Below, piece after piece: positions 1 through 9,761 of a DNA stretch of 64,000 nucleotides (position 1 is its first letter; every line of letters begins with the position of its first letter). The DNA comes from Roseovarius sp. W115 (GTDB taxonomy: Bacteria; Pseudomonadota; Alphaproteobacteria; Rhodobacterales; Rhodobacteraceae): the NCBI RefSeq assembly GCF_032842945.2, contig NZ_CP146606.1:2112501-2176500 (forward strand). Reading direction: 5' to 3'. The translations under genes and the position numbers were made by a program. The notes under the pieces are model-generated. The model did not search any database. It was not told the origin of the DNA and was given only the letters and a program-made list of their open reading frames with translations.

Positions 1-51
1 CTGGCACTGGCCTGGGCGATTGGGGTCAGTTTTCCGCTCTTTGCGGCGTAA
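1..51 (+). CDS. 3' end of an unidentified protein
   Basis: The window opens inside a reading frame that ends with TAA at 49-51. The 16 visible residues (LALAWAIGVSFPLFAA) are hydrophobic, as in a C-terminal membrane helix. Its stop lies 9 bases before acpS, so it is probably co-transcribed with it. In related genomes pdxJ or a small membrane protein can precede acpS, but too little is present to name the gene. Confidence 0.5.
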   Translation: MALAWAIGVSFPLFAA

Positions 52-60
52 GGGGAAGAG

Positions 61-474
61 ATGATTTTAGGTGTGGGCACGGACCTGGCGAATATCGAGC
101 GTATCACCGGCACGCTGGAGCGTTTTGGTGACCGATTTCGCAACCGTGTGTTTACGGATACTGAACAGGCCAAAGCCGAACGGCGCAAGGATGTGGCAGG
201 CACCTATGCCAAGCGTTGGGCCGCGAAGGAGGCATGCTCGAAGGCATTGGGCACAGGGCTTCGCATGGGGATTTCCTGGAAAGATATGTCGGTTGAAAAC
301 CTTGAGACAGGGCAGCCAGTGATGAGTGTCACAGGCTGGGCGGCCGAACGATTGGCGCAGATGACGCCACCGGGGCACGAAGCGACCATTCATGTGAGCC
401 TGACCGATGATCACCCTTGGGCGCAGGCTTTTGTTGTGATCGAATCAAAACCTAAGAACATTGAACAGCCATAA
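61..474 (+). CDS. acpS: holo-[acyl-carrier-protein] synthase
   Basis: AcpS transfers 4'-phosphopantetheine from CoA to the serine of apo-ACP, switching on fatty acid synthesis in the cytosol. The 137-residue protein has the family length. It begins [15 protein letters not shown], with the Mg-binding Asp at position 8, and carries the second signature [14 protein letters not shown] with Glu57. The ATG at 61 follows a purine-rich GGGGAAGAG site. It is followed by lepB after about 100 bases, the usual alphaproteobacterial order acpS-lepB-rnc. Identification by family motifs is firm. Confidence 0.95.
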   Translation: MILGVGTDLANIERITGTLERFGDRFRNRVFTDTEQAKAERRKDVAGTYAKRWAAKEACSKALGTGLRMGISWKDMSVENLETGQPVMSVTGWAAERLAQMTPPGHEATIHVSLTDDHPWAQAFVVIESKPKNIEQP

Positions 475-580
475 GACAGGTGCAGAAAACGCAGGATTGT
501 GAAGCGACAAACCCGTGCTCTGCGCCTTGACACCCCCGCGTCCGCCCCGCATGTAGCCCAAAGAGGCATTGGAGACAGGC

Positions 581-1411
581 ATGGCCAGTGAAGCCAAGAA
601 ATCGAGCGCGATCTGGGAAACCGTCAAGACCGTTTTTTGGGCGCTGGTGGTTGCGGGGATATTCCGCACGATCTTCTTTCAGCCGTTCTGGATTCCGTCA
701 GGATCGATGAAAGACACGCTGCTGATCGGCGACTTCCTTTTCGTAAACAAGATGGCCTATGGGTACTCTTACGCCTCTTGCCCAAATATCCGCCTGGGTG
801 CGATCAACGTTGATGCGCAAAAACTATGCGCGTTTCTGGACGGGGACAACACCAGGCTCTGGGGTGACGAGCCAGAACGCGGTGATATCATTGTGTTCCG
901 CCATTCGGTGCATGGCACGGATTTCATCAAGCGTGTGGTCGGGCTTCCGGGTGACAAGATCCAGATGAAAGACGGGCGGCTGATCATTAATGATGAGGTT
1001 CTACCGATTGAGGATGCCGGCGTTTTCCAGGAGGTGATGGAGCGTCAGGGGCCACTTCGCCGGACGCCGCAATGTGCCAATGGAGCTGTCGGGTTTGGGG
1101 CGATATGCGATAAACCGCGGTTCGTTGAAACCCTGCCAAACGGGCACAAGCACAACATTTTGAACATCGCCAACCAGCGGTACGACAATACGGGTGTCTT
1201 TGTTGTGCCCGAGGGTCACTATTTCTTCATGGGTGACAATCGTGACAACTCCACAGACTCGCGCGCACCGCTGACAGCGCAGGGTGTGGGGTACGTGCCA
1301 TTTGAAAACCTGATCGGGCGTGCAGACCGGGTGATTTTCTCGTCGGCAGGACGCTCGATGCTGTTTTTCTGGACCTGGCGTGGAGATCGTTTTTTCGAGA
1401 AGCTGGAATGA
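581..1411 (+). CDS. lepB: signal peptidase I
   Basis: Type I signal peptidase (S26) cleaves Sec and Tat signal peptides on the periplasmic face of the inner membrane. One N-terminal membrane segment (about residues 15-33) is followed by the box with the catalytic serine, [10 protein letters not shown] (Ser42), and by [11 protein letters not shown] with the general-base Lys117. The late [11 protein letters not shown] motif is also present. I start at ATG 581, 276 residues, because GGAGA lies 5 bases upstream; a TTG at 569 would add four residues without a better ribosome site. The stop overlaps the rnc start by ATGA, indicating translational coupling. Confidence 0.95.
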   Translation: MASEAKKSSAIWETVKTVFWALVVAGIFRTIFFQPFWIPSGSMKDTLLIGDFLFVNKMAYGYSYASCPNIRLGAINVDAQKLCAFLDGDNTRLWGDEPERGDIIVFRHSVHGTDFIKRVVGLPGDKIQMKDGRLIINDEVLPIEDAGVFQEVMERQGPLRRTPQCANGAVGFGAICDKPRFVETLPNGHKHNILNIANQRYDNTGVFVVPEGHYFFMGDNRDNSTDSRAPLTAQGVGYVPFENLIGRADRVIFSSAGRSMLFFWTWRGDRFFEKLE

Positions 1412-2091
1412 AACTCTCTGCCGAGCTGAAAGCGTTTCAGGCGCGGCTTGGTCATGAATTTCAACGCCCCGAGCTTTTGGTGCGTGCGGTAACGCATGGG
1501 TCCATGACGACAGCCAATCGCGAAGATAATCAACGACTGGAATTCCTGGGTGATCGGGTTCTGGGACTTGTGATGGCCGAGGCGCTTCTTGATGATGATC
1601 GTGAGGCGTCAGAGGGACAACTTGCCCCGCGCTATAACGCTTTGGTGCGCAAAGAGGCCTGTGCCGATGTGGCCAAGGAGATTGACCTTGGCGCGGTGTT
1701 AAAACTGGGGCGGTCCGAGATGCTCTCAGGCGGGCGGCGCAAACAAGCTTTGCTCGGTGATGCGATGGAAGCCGTGATCGCCGCCGTGTACCGCGATGCC
1801 GGGTTTGAAGCAGCCAAGGCGCTGGTGCTGCGGCTTTGGGGCGCGCGGATCAAGACCGTTGAGGCGGATGCGCGTGATGCCAAAACCGCGCTTCAGGAAT
1901 GGGCTCAGGCGCGGGGATTCGCGCCACCTGACTACGTTGAACAGGCGCGCAGCGGTCCCGACCATGCGCCGCAGTTCACCATCGAAGCGCGGCTGGATAA
2001 TGGCAAAGCTGAGCGCGCAACCGCGGGGTCTAAACGTCAGGCAGAGCAAGCTGCGGCCAAGGCATTGTTGGCGCGGCTGGAGAAATCCTAA
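1408..2091 (+). CDS. rnc: ribonuclease III
   Basis: RNase III cuts double-stranded RNA, including the rRNA precursor and regulatory duplexes. The 227-residue protein has the RNase III signature [20 protein letters not shown] with catalytic Glu45 and Asp49, and a C-terminal double-stranded RNA-binding domain from about residue 155 ending in an alanine-rich [13 protein letters not shown] helix. The start codon overlaps the lepB stop. era normally follows rnc directly in this lineage; here it lies 12 kb further on at 14214. Confidence 0.95.
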   Translation: MKLSAELKAFQARLGHEFQRPELLVRAVTHGSMTTANREDNQRLEFLGDRVLGLVMAEALLDDDREASEGQLAPRYNALVRKEACADVAKEIDLGAVLKLGRSEMLSGGRRKQALLGDAMEAVIAAVYRDAGFEAAKALVLRLWGARIKTVEADARDAKTALQEWAQARGFAPPDYVEQARSGPDHAPQFTIEARLDNGKAERATAGSKRQAEQAAAKALLARLEKS

Positions 2092-2291
2092 TTGCTTTCG
2101 GTGGGGCCGCGTTTGGTGTGACACCAACGCATATGGTGGTGTACCGTTCTTTTCGGTATAGCTTCGCGCAAATTGCGGGGGGGCAATGGGATACGATCCT
2201 GTTTGTTGATAGGGCGACTTCCATATGGCGCATATTGGCGCGATGACCGCCTCGCATTCTGATACGGCTATGACGAGAAGAGGAGTGGCTC

Positions 2292-4187
2292 ATGGCAAGC
2301 TATGCAGATGTGTATGGGAACTGGCAAACGGACCCTTTGGCATTTTGGGCAAAAGAAGCGCAGGCGGTGGACTGGATCAAGCCGCCGGAGCAGATCCTCG
2401 ACGATAGTGAAGCGCCATTTTACCGCTGGTTTCCCGATGCGGAATGCAACACTTGTTACAACGCGGTCGACCGTCACGTAGAGGCCGGGCGCGGAGATCA
2501 ACCGGCGATTATTCATGACAGCCCAGTTACGAACTCCAAAACGATTATCACCTATTCCGAACTGCAGGATCGCGTATCCAAAGTGGCGTCGGTGCTTAGC
2601 CAGCGTGGCGTGAGCAAAGGCGACCGCGTCATCATCTACATGCCGATGATCCCAGAAGCGCTTGTGGCGATGCTGGCATGTGCGCGGGTTGGAGCGGTGC
2701 ATTCGGTGGTGTTTGGCGGCTTTGCCGCGCATGAACTGGCGGTGCGGATCACCGATGCCACCCCCAAGGCCATTCTAAGTGCGTCTTGCGGCATCGAAGG
2801 GTCGCGGATCATCGAATACAAACCGCTTCTGGATGAGGCAATTGAACAGGCTGAAACCAAGCCGGAGTTCACCCTGATCCTTCAGCGCCCGCAATGCCAG
2901 GCCAGCATGGTTGAGGGACGTGATATGGATTGGGCGACCGAGGAGGCCGCAGCCGAACCTATTGGCTGCACCCCGGTGGCGGCGACCGATCCGCTCTACA
3001 TCCTCTACACCTCTGGCACCACCGGACAGCCTAAGGGCGTTGTGCGCGACAATGGCGGTCACATGGTGGCGCTGATCTGGACCATGCAGAACATTTACAA
3101 CGTCAAACCGGGAGAAGTGTTCTGGGCGGCCTCAGACGTGGGCTGGGTCGTGGGGCATAGTTACATCTGCTATGCGCCTCTGCTGACCGGCTGCACGACT
3201 GTTGTGTTTGAAGGCAAGCCGGTGGGCACGCCAGATGCCGGGACGTTCTGGCGCGTGATTGAAGAGCATAAAGTTCGCGTGCTTTTCACTGCGCCAACCG
3301 CGCTACGGGCTATCAAGCGGGAAGATGCGGATGGGGATTTCATTAAGAAATATGACTTGAGCTCAATGCATACGCTCTTTCTGGCGGGTGAACGGGCCGA
3401 TCCGCCGACGATTGAATGGGCGCAAAAGCACCTTGGCAAGCCGGTGATTGATCACTGGTGGCAGACTGAAACCGGCTGGGCGATTGCGGCCAACCCGATG
3501 GGGATTGAGCATTTGCCGGTGAAACTTGGCTCACCGACTGTCGGGATGCCTGGCTATCAGATTGATGTGCTGGACGAAGGCGGGCATCCGGTTGAGGCCG
3601 ATACGCTGGGGGCGATTGCTGTGAAATTGCCGCTGCCGCCGGGCACGTTGCCGACGTTGTGGAACGCTGCGGAGCGGTTTCAGAAAAGCTATCTGAACAC
3701 GTTCCCCGGTTACTATGAGACCGGCGATGCGGGGATGAAGGATGCAGATGGCTATGTCTATATCATGGCGCGCACCGATGATGTGATCAACGTGGCAGGG
3801 CATCGCCTTTCGACCGGCGCGATGGAAGAAGTGCTGGCCGCGCATCCGGATGTGGCGGAATGTGCTGTGATCGGAATCTCGGATAAGCTCAAGGGCCAGG
3901 CGCCTTTGGGTCTTGTGTGCCTGAGTTCCAACTCACAGCGCGATGAAGCGGATATCGAGAAGGAATGTGTCGCCCTGGTCCGGCAAGAGATCGGACCGGT
4001 TGCTGCGTTCAAGAAATGTATTGTGGTCAATGCGTTGCCCAAAACGCGGTCAGGTAAAATTCTGCGTGGTACGATGGTATGTATCGCTGACCAGACACCG
4101 TGGAAGATGCCCGCAACGATCGATGATCCGGCGTCGCTTGATCATATTGCAGAGCGGATTGCGGGCCTCGGCGAGGCCGTGGGCTAA
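2292..4187 (+). CDS. prpE: propionyl-CoA synthetase
   Basis: An acyl-CoA synthetase of the AMP-forming family that activates propionate (also acetate or related short acids) via an acyl-adenylate. At 631 residues it has PrpE length. It shows the adenylation motif YTSGTTGQPKG near residue 237, the core DHWWQTETGW, and the C-terminal KTRSGKILRG loop whose Lys is the usual acetylation-controlled residue. The N-terminus (YADVYGNWQTDPLAFWAKEA) is typical of the PrpE/ACS branch. An AGAAGAGGAG site precedes the ATG. It leads a tight run with the thiolase (26-base gap) and argE (21-base gap). Acetyl- versus propionyl-CoA preference is inferred from overall resemblance. Confidence 0.88.
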   Translation: MASYADVYGNWQTDPLAFWAKEAQAVDWIKPPEQILDDSEAPFYRWFPDAECNTCYNAVDRHVEAGRGDQPAIIHDSPVTNSKTIITYSELQDRVSKVASVLSQRGVSKGDRVIIYMPMIPEALVAMLACARVGAVHSVVFGGFAAHELAVRITDATPKAILSASCGIEGSRIIEYKPLLDEAIEQAETKPEFTLILQRPQCQASMVEGRDMDWATEEAAAEPIGCTPVAATDPLYILYTSGTTGQPKGVVRDNGGHMVALIWTMQNIYNVKPGEVFWAASDVGWVVGHSYICYAPLLTGCTTVVFEGKPVGTPDAGTFWRVIEEHKVRVLFTAPTALRAIKREDADGDFIKKYDLSSMHTLFLAGERADPPTIEWAQKHLGKPVIDHWWQTETGWAIAANPMGIEHLPVKLGSPTVGMPGYQIDVLDEGGHPVEADTLGAIAVKLPLPPGTLPTLWNAAERFQKSYLNTFPGYYETGDAGMKDADGYVYIMARTDDVINVAGHRLSTGAMEEVLAAHPDVAECAVIGISDKLKGQAPLGLVCLSSNSQRDEADIEKECVALVRQEIGPVAAFKKCIVVNALPKTRSGKILRGTMVCIADQTPWKMPATIDDPASLDHIAERIAGLGEAVG

Positions 4188-4213
4188 GCCGCAAAGAGCG
4201 AAAGGATGAGAAG

Positions 4214-5395
4214 ATGAAGGACGTAGTTATACTGGATGGCGCGAGAACAGCCATTGGCACTTTCGGGGGCTCTTTGGCGGGCGTGCCACCGACCGAATTG
4301 GCCACAGCCGTCTCGAAAGAGGCAATGTCTCGCAGCGGCATCGAGGCCGGGCAGATCGGACATGCCGTGTTTGGCCATGTGATCAATACCGAAGCCAAGG
4401 ATATGTACATGGCCCGCGTCGCGGCGGTTAATGCAGGTGTTTCCGAAGACGCGCCTTCGCTCACGGTCAACCGATTGTGCGGCTCTGGCGCGCAGGCGAT
4501 TGTGTCGGCGGCGCAGCATATCATGTTGGGCGATACCGATTATGCGCTGGCCGGTGGGTCGGAGAGCATGTCGCGCGCGCCACATTCGACACAGAGCATC
4601 CGTACAGGTGCCAAGATGGGCGATATCAGCATGACGGACATGATGATCGGTGGTCTCACGGACCCCTTCGGTGTTGGGCATATGGGCGTGACTGCGGAAA
4701 ACGTAGCGGCTGAGAACCAGATCACCCGTGAACAACAGGACGCCTTTGCGGTGGAAAGCCAGAGGCGTGCGACTGAGGCGATTGCCGATGGACGGTTTGC
4801 ATCACAGATCCTGCCCATCGAGGTAAAGGTGCGTCGGGATATGGTGTCGTTCGACACAGATGAGCACCCTAAGGCGAGCACAACGATGGAAAGCCTTGCT
4901 GGATTGCGTCCGGCCTTCAAAAAGGACGGGACCGTTACGGCGGGAAATGCCTCGGGTATCAATGATGGTGCGGCGGCGATGGTGCTGGCCTCGGCCGAGG
5001 CGGCGGAGAAAGCGGGTCTGAAACCACGTGCGCGGCTCCTGGGCTATGCGCATGCCGGTGTGCGGCACGAGGTGATGGGCATCGGGCCAATCCCGGCTGT
5101 GAGCAAGCTTTTGGAAAAGCTCGACATGAGCGCGGATCAGTTTGATGTCATCGAGTCGAATGAAGCTTTCGCGGCGCAGGCCTGTGCGGTGAATGCCGGG
5201 TTGGGGCTGAATACCGACAAGGTGAACCCCAACGGTGGCGCGATTGCTCTGGGCCATCCGGTCGGAGCGACGGGCGCGATCATCTCGATCAAGGCGCTTT
5301 ACGAGCTTGAGCGGACTGGCGGACAGTACGGACTTGTCACCATGTGTATTGGCGGCGGGCAGGGCATTGCCCTGGCCTTTGAACGCTTGAACTAA
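4214..5395 (+). CDS. bktB: acetyl-CoA acetyltransferase / beta-ketothiolase
   Basis: A thiolase II enzyme that condenses two acyl-CoA units or cleaves 3-ketoacyl-CoA. It feeds acetoacetyl-CoA into polyhydroxybutyrate or the ethylmalonyl-CoA pathway, or degrades ketoacyl-CoA. The 393 residues hold the nucleophilic Cys89 ([12 protein letters not shown]), the His in [15 protein letters not shown], and the second active Cys378 in CIGGGQG. It sits 26 bases after prpE, probably in one transcript. The sequence resembles BktB more than PhaA (my recollection of family sequences), so the symbol is a preference, not proof. Confidence 0.85.
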   Translation: MKDVVILDGARTAIGTFGGSLAGVPPTELATAVSKEAMSRSGIEAGQIGHAVFGHVINTEAKDMYMARVAAVNAGVSEDAPSLTVNRLCGSGAQAIVSAAQHIMLGDTDYALAGGSESMSRAPHSTQSIRTGAKMGDISMTDMMIGGLTDPFGVGHMGVTAENVAAENQITREQQDAFAVESQRRATEAIADGRFASQILPIEVKVRRDMVSFDTDEHPKASTTMESLAGLRPAFKKDGTVTAGNASGINDGAAAMVLASAEAAEKAGLKPRARLLGYAHAGVRHEVMGIGPIPAVSKLLEKLDMSADQFDVIESNEAFAAQACAVNAGLGLNTDKVNPNGGAIALGHPVGATGAIISIKALYELERTGGQYGLVTMCIGGGQGIALAFERLN

Positions 5396-5416
5396 AGCCA
5401 AAGGAGCGCGCGGCAG

Positions 5417-6571
5417 ATGAATACCCTTAACCTGCTGCGCGATCTTATTGCCTTTCCAACGATCAGTGTCGATCCCAACCGGGCGTTGATTGACTATTGC
5501 GCCGACCGATTAGAGGCGGTCGGGGCGGATGTCACGATCATCGAGGATGAAACCGGTCTGAAGGCCAATCTCTATGCCACTATCGGTCTAAGGGACCGGC
5601 CTGGAGTCATGCTGTCCGGGCATACCGATGTGGTGCCGGTTGAAGGGCAGAACTGGACCGTGCCGGCTTTTGAGATGACCGAGGCAGATGGGCGCGTTTA
5701 CGGGCGCGGGACCACCGATATGAAGGGATTTGTCGCATCGTCCCTGCGAGCCGCGTTGAACGCCTCAAAGATGGAGCTGCAAACCCCACTTCACCTGGCC
5801 TTTTCCTATGATGAAGAGCTTGGCTGTCTCGGCGTGCATTCGATGATCGACATGCTGCGCAAAGCGCCGTTCCGACCGATGTTCTGCATCGTGGGCGAGC
5901 CGACCGAAATGGGTGTGGCCACAGGGCATAAGGGCAAGACGGCGTTTCGGGTAACCTGCCGTGGCAAAGAGGCGCATTCCGCGCTTGCGCCAACAGGGCT
6001 CAACGCGATCTATCTGGCGATGGATATGATTGCTGCGCTGCGTCGCCTTCAGGAGGAGATCAAGGAGACTTCCGTTCGTGATGACGCCTATGACGTGCCC
6101 TACACAACAGTGCATGTGGCCAAAATTGAAGCGGGTGGTGCGCTCAATATCGTGCCAAACCATGCGGAATTCCGGTTTGAAATCCGCAACTTGCCAGAGG
6201 ATGATCCGCAAGAGCTTTTGGCGCGCATTCGGGCTGAGGCGGACGCAATCATCGCCCCGGTCAAGGACGATTTTCCAGAGGCCTCCGTCGAGATTGAAAT
6301 CACCAACAGCTACCCACCGCTGGCCACGGGACCGGACGCGGAAGTGGTGCGGTTTGTGAAATCGCTCACGGGTGGCAACTCTACTCTCAAAGTCGCGTTC
6401 GGTACAGAAGGCGGGCTTTTTCATCGCGAGTTGGGCATTCCCACGGTGATTTGCGGGCCGGGATCCATGGCGCAGGGGCACAAGCCGGATGAGTATGTCG
6501 CACTGGACCAGCTAGAGAAATGCGATGCGATGCTGGCGGCACTCTTGGAGAGGCTGCGCGAAGGACTGTGA
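5417..6571 (+). CDS. argE: acetylornithine deacetylase (M20 family)
   Basis: A zinc-dependent M20 amidohydrolase predicted to remove acetyl from N-acetylornithine in arginine synthesis. The 384 residues show the metal-binding HTDVVPV motif near residue 70, GRGTTDMKGF, EELGCLGVH and GEPTEMGVATGHKG, in that order, matching the ArgE/DapE fold with its dimerisation domain (about 175-285). AAAGGAGCG precedes the ATG. Its place after prpE and the thiolase is odd for an arginine gene; many bacteria of this group make ornithine through ArgJ, so a related deacylase role remains possible. Confidence 0.82.
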   Translation: MNTLNLLRDLIAFPTISVDPNRALIDYCADRLEAVGADVTIIEDETGLKANLYATIGLRDRPGVMLSGHTDVVPVEGQNWTVPAFEMTEADGRVYGRGTTDMKGFVASSLRAALNASKMELQTPLHLAFSYDEELGCLGVHSMIDMLRKAPFRPMFCIVGEPTEMGVATGHKGKTAFRVTCRGKEAHSALAPTGLNAIYLAMDMIAALRRLQEEIKETSVRDDAYDVPYTTVHVAKIEAGGALNIVPNHAEFRFEIRNLPEDDPQELLARIRAEADAIIAPVKDDFPEASVEIEITNSYPPLATGPDAEVVRFVKSLTGGNSTLKVAFGTEGGLFHRELGIPTVICGPGSMAQGHKPDEYVALDQLEKCDAMLAALLERLREGL

Positions 6572-6591
6572 AGGTCGCCGTTTGATTTTGC

Positions 6592-7716
6592 TCAATGCGC
6601 GTTCTGAATGCGGCTGTTGATGTATTGGGCAAAGTCGTAGTTGGGCCTCTCTAGATGCGACAAATGCCCAGGCTTTGCTGCTTTGGAGCACAGCCCGCGA
6701 TAGACTTTTTCAGTGCATCCCTTGTCCTCGGCATTCACATCATCCAGCAGGCTTTTGAGATGCGCAAAGTGTTTCTGCGCGTCAGGGTCGTTGACATAAT
6801 CGGGTGACATACCACCGCCAAACCCGATCTGAACCTGACCTACGCCATGCGGGTGTAGGGAAAGATACCAAAAATACCCTGGTGTGAGCGTAATCAGCAG
6901 GCTGGGGTAAATGGCCAGCAGGAAGGTTGTGCGCCGTAGATCGCCCTTCAGCCGGGTGTTGTCAGGATGCGCGAGCGCGATCTTGAGCGTGTCGTCCTTG
7001 AGGATCGTGTGATAGTTGAACGCCGCCTCGCCGGGGGGACAAACCATCTCTTCAAGTTTGGAAAGCCCGCCGATTGTGCCTGCGTGACAGACCGGAAGAT
7101 GGTAGCTCTCCATGAAATTCTCAGCGAGCACCTTCCAGTTGGTGTCCCACAGATGGGTCTCGAAAAAGGTTTCGGTATAGGTCTCCATGCCAAAGTCGCC
7201 GATCAGGTTTTCGACGCTGCTCAGTTGTGACACGATGTCCGGCGCATCGGGATTAAGCGTAACAAACACCCAACCAAGCCATTCTTCGCATCGTACTTTG
7301 GGAAGCTGGTAGCTCTCCTTGCAAAACCCGTCATTGAGCGTCATGGCCGGAGCGCCGCGCAGGCTTCCGTCCAGATTGTAGGTCCAGGCGTGATAAGGGC
7401 AGACGATGCTGCGGGTGTTGCCCCGTCCTTCGAGCAGCGTGGACATACGGTGCAGACAGACATTGGACATCGCCTTAAGCTCGCCCTCGGCATCCCTCAG
7501 GACGATGATCGGCTGTTTGGCTAGCTCAAGTGTCACGTAATCACCGGGATTGCACAGAGCCGATGCGCGGCCGACGCAAAACCAGTCTTTTGAGAAAATC
7601 TGAGAAAGCTCCTGTTCCAGAAAGTCCTCAGACGTATAGACCGATGGCGGCATCGCGCGGGCCTGCTCAAATGGCACGGCAACGTTGTCTTTGAGTTCTC
7701 TGGCGGCGCCTTTCAT
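6592..7716 (-). CDS. Rieske non-heme iron oxygenase, alpha subunit
   Basis: A ring-hydroxylating-type oxygenase. The Rieske [2Fe-2S] ligands are visible as CLHR (Cys87, His89) and CPYHAW (Cys106, His109). The catalytic mononuclear iron site is recognisable in AENFMESYHLPVCHAG with His206 and His211. Length (374 aa) and motif spacing fit the homotrimeric group that includes choline or glycine-betaine monooxygenases as well as aromatic dioxygenases. No reductase, ferredoxin or beta subunit is adjacent, so electron-transfer partners must lie elsewhere and the substrate cannot be read here. It converges with argE. Confidence 0.85.
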   Translation of the reverse strand: MKGAARELKDNVAVPFEQARAMPPSVYTSEDFLEQELSQIFSKDWFCVGRASALCNPGDYVTLELAKQPIIVLRDAEGELKAMSNVCLHRMSTLLEGRGNTRSIVCPYHAWTYNLDGSLRGAPAMTLNDGFCKESYQLPKVRCEEWLGWVFVTLNPDAPDIVSQLSSVENLIGDFGMETYTETFFETHLWDTNWKVLAENFMESYHLPVCHAGTIGGLSKLEEMVCPPGEAAFNYHTILKDDTLKIALAHPDNTRLKGDLRRTTFLLAIYPSLLITLTPGYFWYLSLHPHGVGQVQIGFGGGMSPDYVNDPDAQKHFAHLKSLLDDVNAEDKGCTEKVYRGLCSKAAKPGHLSHLERPNYDFAQYINSRIQNAH

Positions 7717-7947
7717 GATCTACCCTGAAATTGGCAGCATTGCTTTGCGCTCAGCATACTATCGCGGAACACAGCCGTCACCGGTCTTTTGCGATGCGAA
7801 CTTCTTTGGTCGCGTTGGCTGAGCTATTTTGCGCAAAACCAACGGGACCAAGTGCTTATAGAGAATTCTCAAGACATTATGTGGGCTTGACCAAATCTTG
7901 TCACACCGCCATGAAACGCAGAACGGAAAATTTGCGAACAAGGTGAC

Positions 7948-9744
7948 ATGGTACGCAGGGCCGAGAATGGCGCGGATATGCTGGATCGGGAGAAGTCAAA
8001 GCAAATAGGCGCTTTGGCGGCGATCTGGCCGTTTATCAAACCGTATCGATTATTGCTCACAGCCGCGCTTCTTGCGCTTGTTGCGACGGCCAGCGTATCG
8101 CTTGTGCTGCCTTTGGCCGTGCGCCGCGTTGTGGATAATTTTTCGGTCGAAGATGGTACAATTCTCGACCAGTATTTCTTGGCAGCCGTGGGTATTGCCG
8201 GGCTATTGGCGATAGGGACGGGCCTGCGCTATTTGTTGGTCAGTCGCCTGGGAGAACGTGTTGTAGCGGACCTTCGCAAAGCGGTATTTGGTCGTGTGAT
8301 CGGCATGAGCCCCAGCTTTTTCGAGCGCAATCTGACGGGTGAAATTCTCAGCCGAGTGACCACGGACACCACGCTCATTCAATCCGTTATTGGCTCGTCA
8401 ATTTCGATTGCGCTGCGCAACCTGCTGATTTTCTTGGGTGGGTTGGTTTTCATGTTGGTCACATCGGCCAAGCTCACGGGAATGGTGCTTTTGCTGGTGC
8501 CATTGGTGATCGTCCCGATCCTTGTGCTAAGCCGAAAACTGCGCCGCCTGAGCAAGGAAAACCAGGATTGGATTGCGGCGAGCTCTGGCAACGCGTCCGA
8601 GGCTTTGTTGAACGTTCAAACGGTGCAGGCGTTCACCCATGAAGAGGCCAGCCGAGGCGCGTTCAATAGCGTAACCGAGAAGAGTTTTCATGTCGCCAAG
8701 CATCGCGTGAACGTCCGGGCACTTATGACGGTGATTGTCATTTTCCTGGTGTTTACCGGGATTGTCAGCGTTCTTTGGATCGGTGCGCGAGACGTTCGTG
8801 CTGATTTGATGAGCGCAGGCACGCTCATTCAGTTTGTGATCTACTCGGTCATGGTGGCCGGTGCTGTTGCGGCTTTGTCTGAAATATGGGGCGAATTGCA
8901 GCGGGCGGCTGGGGCTTCCGAGCGTCTGGTCGAACTTTTGCAGGCCGAGGATGAATTGGAGGATCCCGTTTCGCCGGTCGCGCTGCCCAAACCTGTAAAA
9001 GGGCGCATAGCCTTTGAGGACGTAAGCTTCACATACCCCGCAAGACCGGATGCGCCTGCTTTGGATCGGTTCAATCTTGTGATCGAGCCGGGTGAAACCA
9101 TAGCGCTTGTTGGACCGTCCGGCGCAGGAAAAACCACCGTGATCCAACTCATCCAGCGGTTTTATGATCCGCAAGCCGGGCAAGTGACTCTGGATGGTGT
9201 GGCTTTGCCTGATATGGCGCGCCCGGAATTTCGGGCTGCTTTGGCCCTTGTGCCACAGGAACCGGTGATCTTTGCCACCTCGGCGCGGGACAATATTCGA
9301 TTTGGTCGCACGGATGCCAGCGATGCCGAGGTTGAAGCCGCGGCGAAGACGGCTTGGGCCCATGACTTTGTCGCAGCCTTGCCCGAGGGGTACGACAGCT
9401 ACCTCGGAGAGCGCGGTGTGATGCTTTCAGGCGGGCAAAAGCAACGTGTCGCGATTGCACGAGCTATTTTGCGGGACGCGCCCGTACTGCTTTTGGATGA
9501 GGCCACATCAGCACTTGATGCTGAAAGCGAACGGGCGGTGCAAACGGCAGTGGACGCTCTTGCCAAGGAACGGACGACTGTGATCGTCGCCCACCGCCTG
9601 GCGACTGTAAAAAAAGCCGACCGGATCATTGTAATGGATGCCGGTCGGATCGTAGCACAAGGCACGCATGATAGTCTGGTTTCCGAAGGTGGACTTTATG
9701 CACGACTGGCGCGGCTGCAATTCACCGACGGCGAAGCGGCGTAA
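7948..9744 (+). CDS. ABC transporter, fused permease and ATPase (exporter half)
   Basis: A half-transporter of the ABC exporter class: about six membrane helices in residues 25-310 followed by one nucleotide-binding domain. Walker A is GPSGAGKTT at residues 389-397, then the Q-loop region LVPQEPVIFATSARDNIRFG, the signature LSGGQKQRVAIARA, Walker B VLLLDEATSALD and the H-loop IVAHRLATVKKAD. At 598 residues it probably works as a homodimer exporting a lipid, drug or peptide, as in the MsbA/LmrA-like group. ATG 7948 follows AGGTG at 7941. No substrate clue comes from the neighbours. Confidence 0.88.
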   Translation: MVRRAENGADMLDREKSKQIGALAAIWPFIKPYRLLLTAALLALVATASVSLVLPLAVRRVVDNFSVEDGTILDQYFLAAVGIAGLLAIGTGLRYLLVSRLGERVVADLRKAVFGRVIGMSPSFFERNLTGEILSRVTTDTTLIQSVIGSSISIALRNLLIFLGGLVFMLVTSAKLTGMVLLLVPLVIVPILVLSRKLRRLSKENQDWIAASSGNASEALLNVQTVQAFTHEEASRGAFNSVTEKSFHVAKHRVNVRALMTVIVIFLVFTGIVSVLWIGARDVRADLMSAGTLIQFVIYSVMVAGAVAALSEIWGELQRAAGASERLVELLQAEDELEDPVSPVALPKPVKGRIAFEDVSFTYPARPDAPALDRFNLVIEPGETIALVGPSGAGKTTVIQLIQRFYDPQAGQVTLDGVALPDMARPEFRAALALVPQEPVIFATSARDNIRFGRTDASDAEVEAAAKTAWAHDFVAALPEGYDSYLGERGVMLSGGQKQRVAIARAILRDAPVLLLDEATSALDAESERAVQTAVDALAKERTTVIVAHRLATVKKADRIIVMDAGRIVAQGTHDSLVSEGGLYARLARLQFTDGEAA

Positions 9745-9761
9745 GGCGCTTTACGCGCCTT
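9743..9761. terminator. convergent hairpin between ABC exporter and DMT gene
   Basis: AAGGCGC (9743-9749) and GCGCCTT (9755-9761) form a seven-pair stem over a five-base loop, placed exactly where two converging genes meet. Short T or A runs follow on each side only weakly, so termination is a guess from position. Confidence 0.45.

Noticed and set aside
7731..7946. Plus-strand frame of 71 codons between the Rieske and ABC genes
   Set aside because: No ribosome site and no family-like sequence; it ends just where the ABC gene begins and looks like chance.
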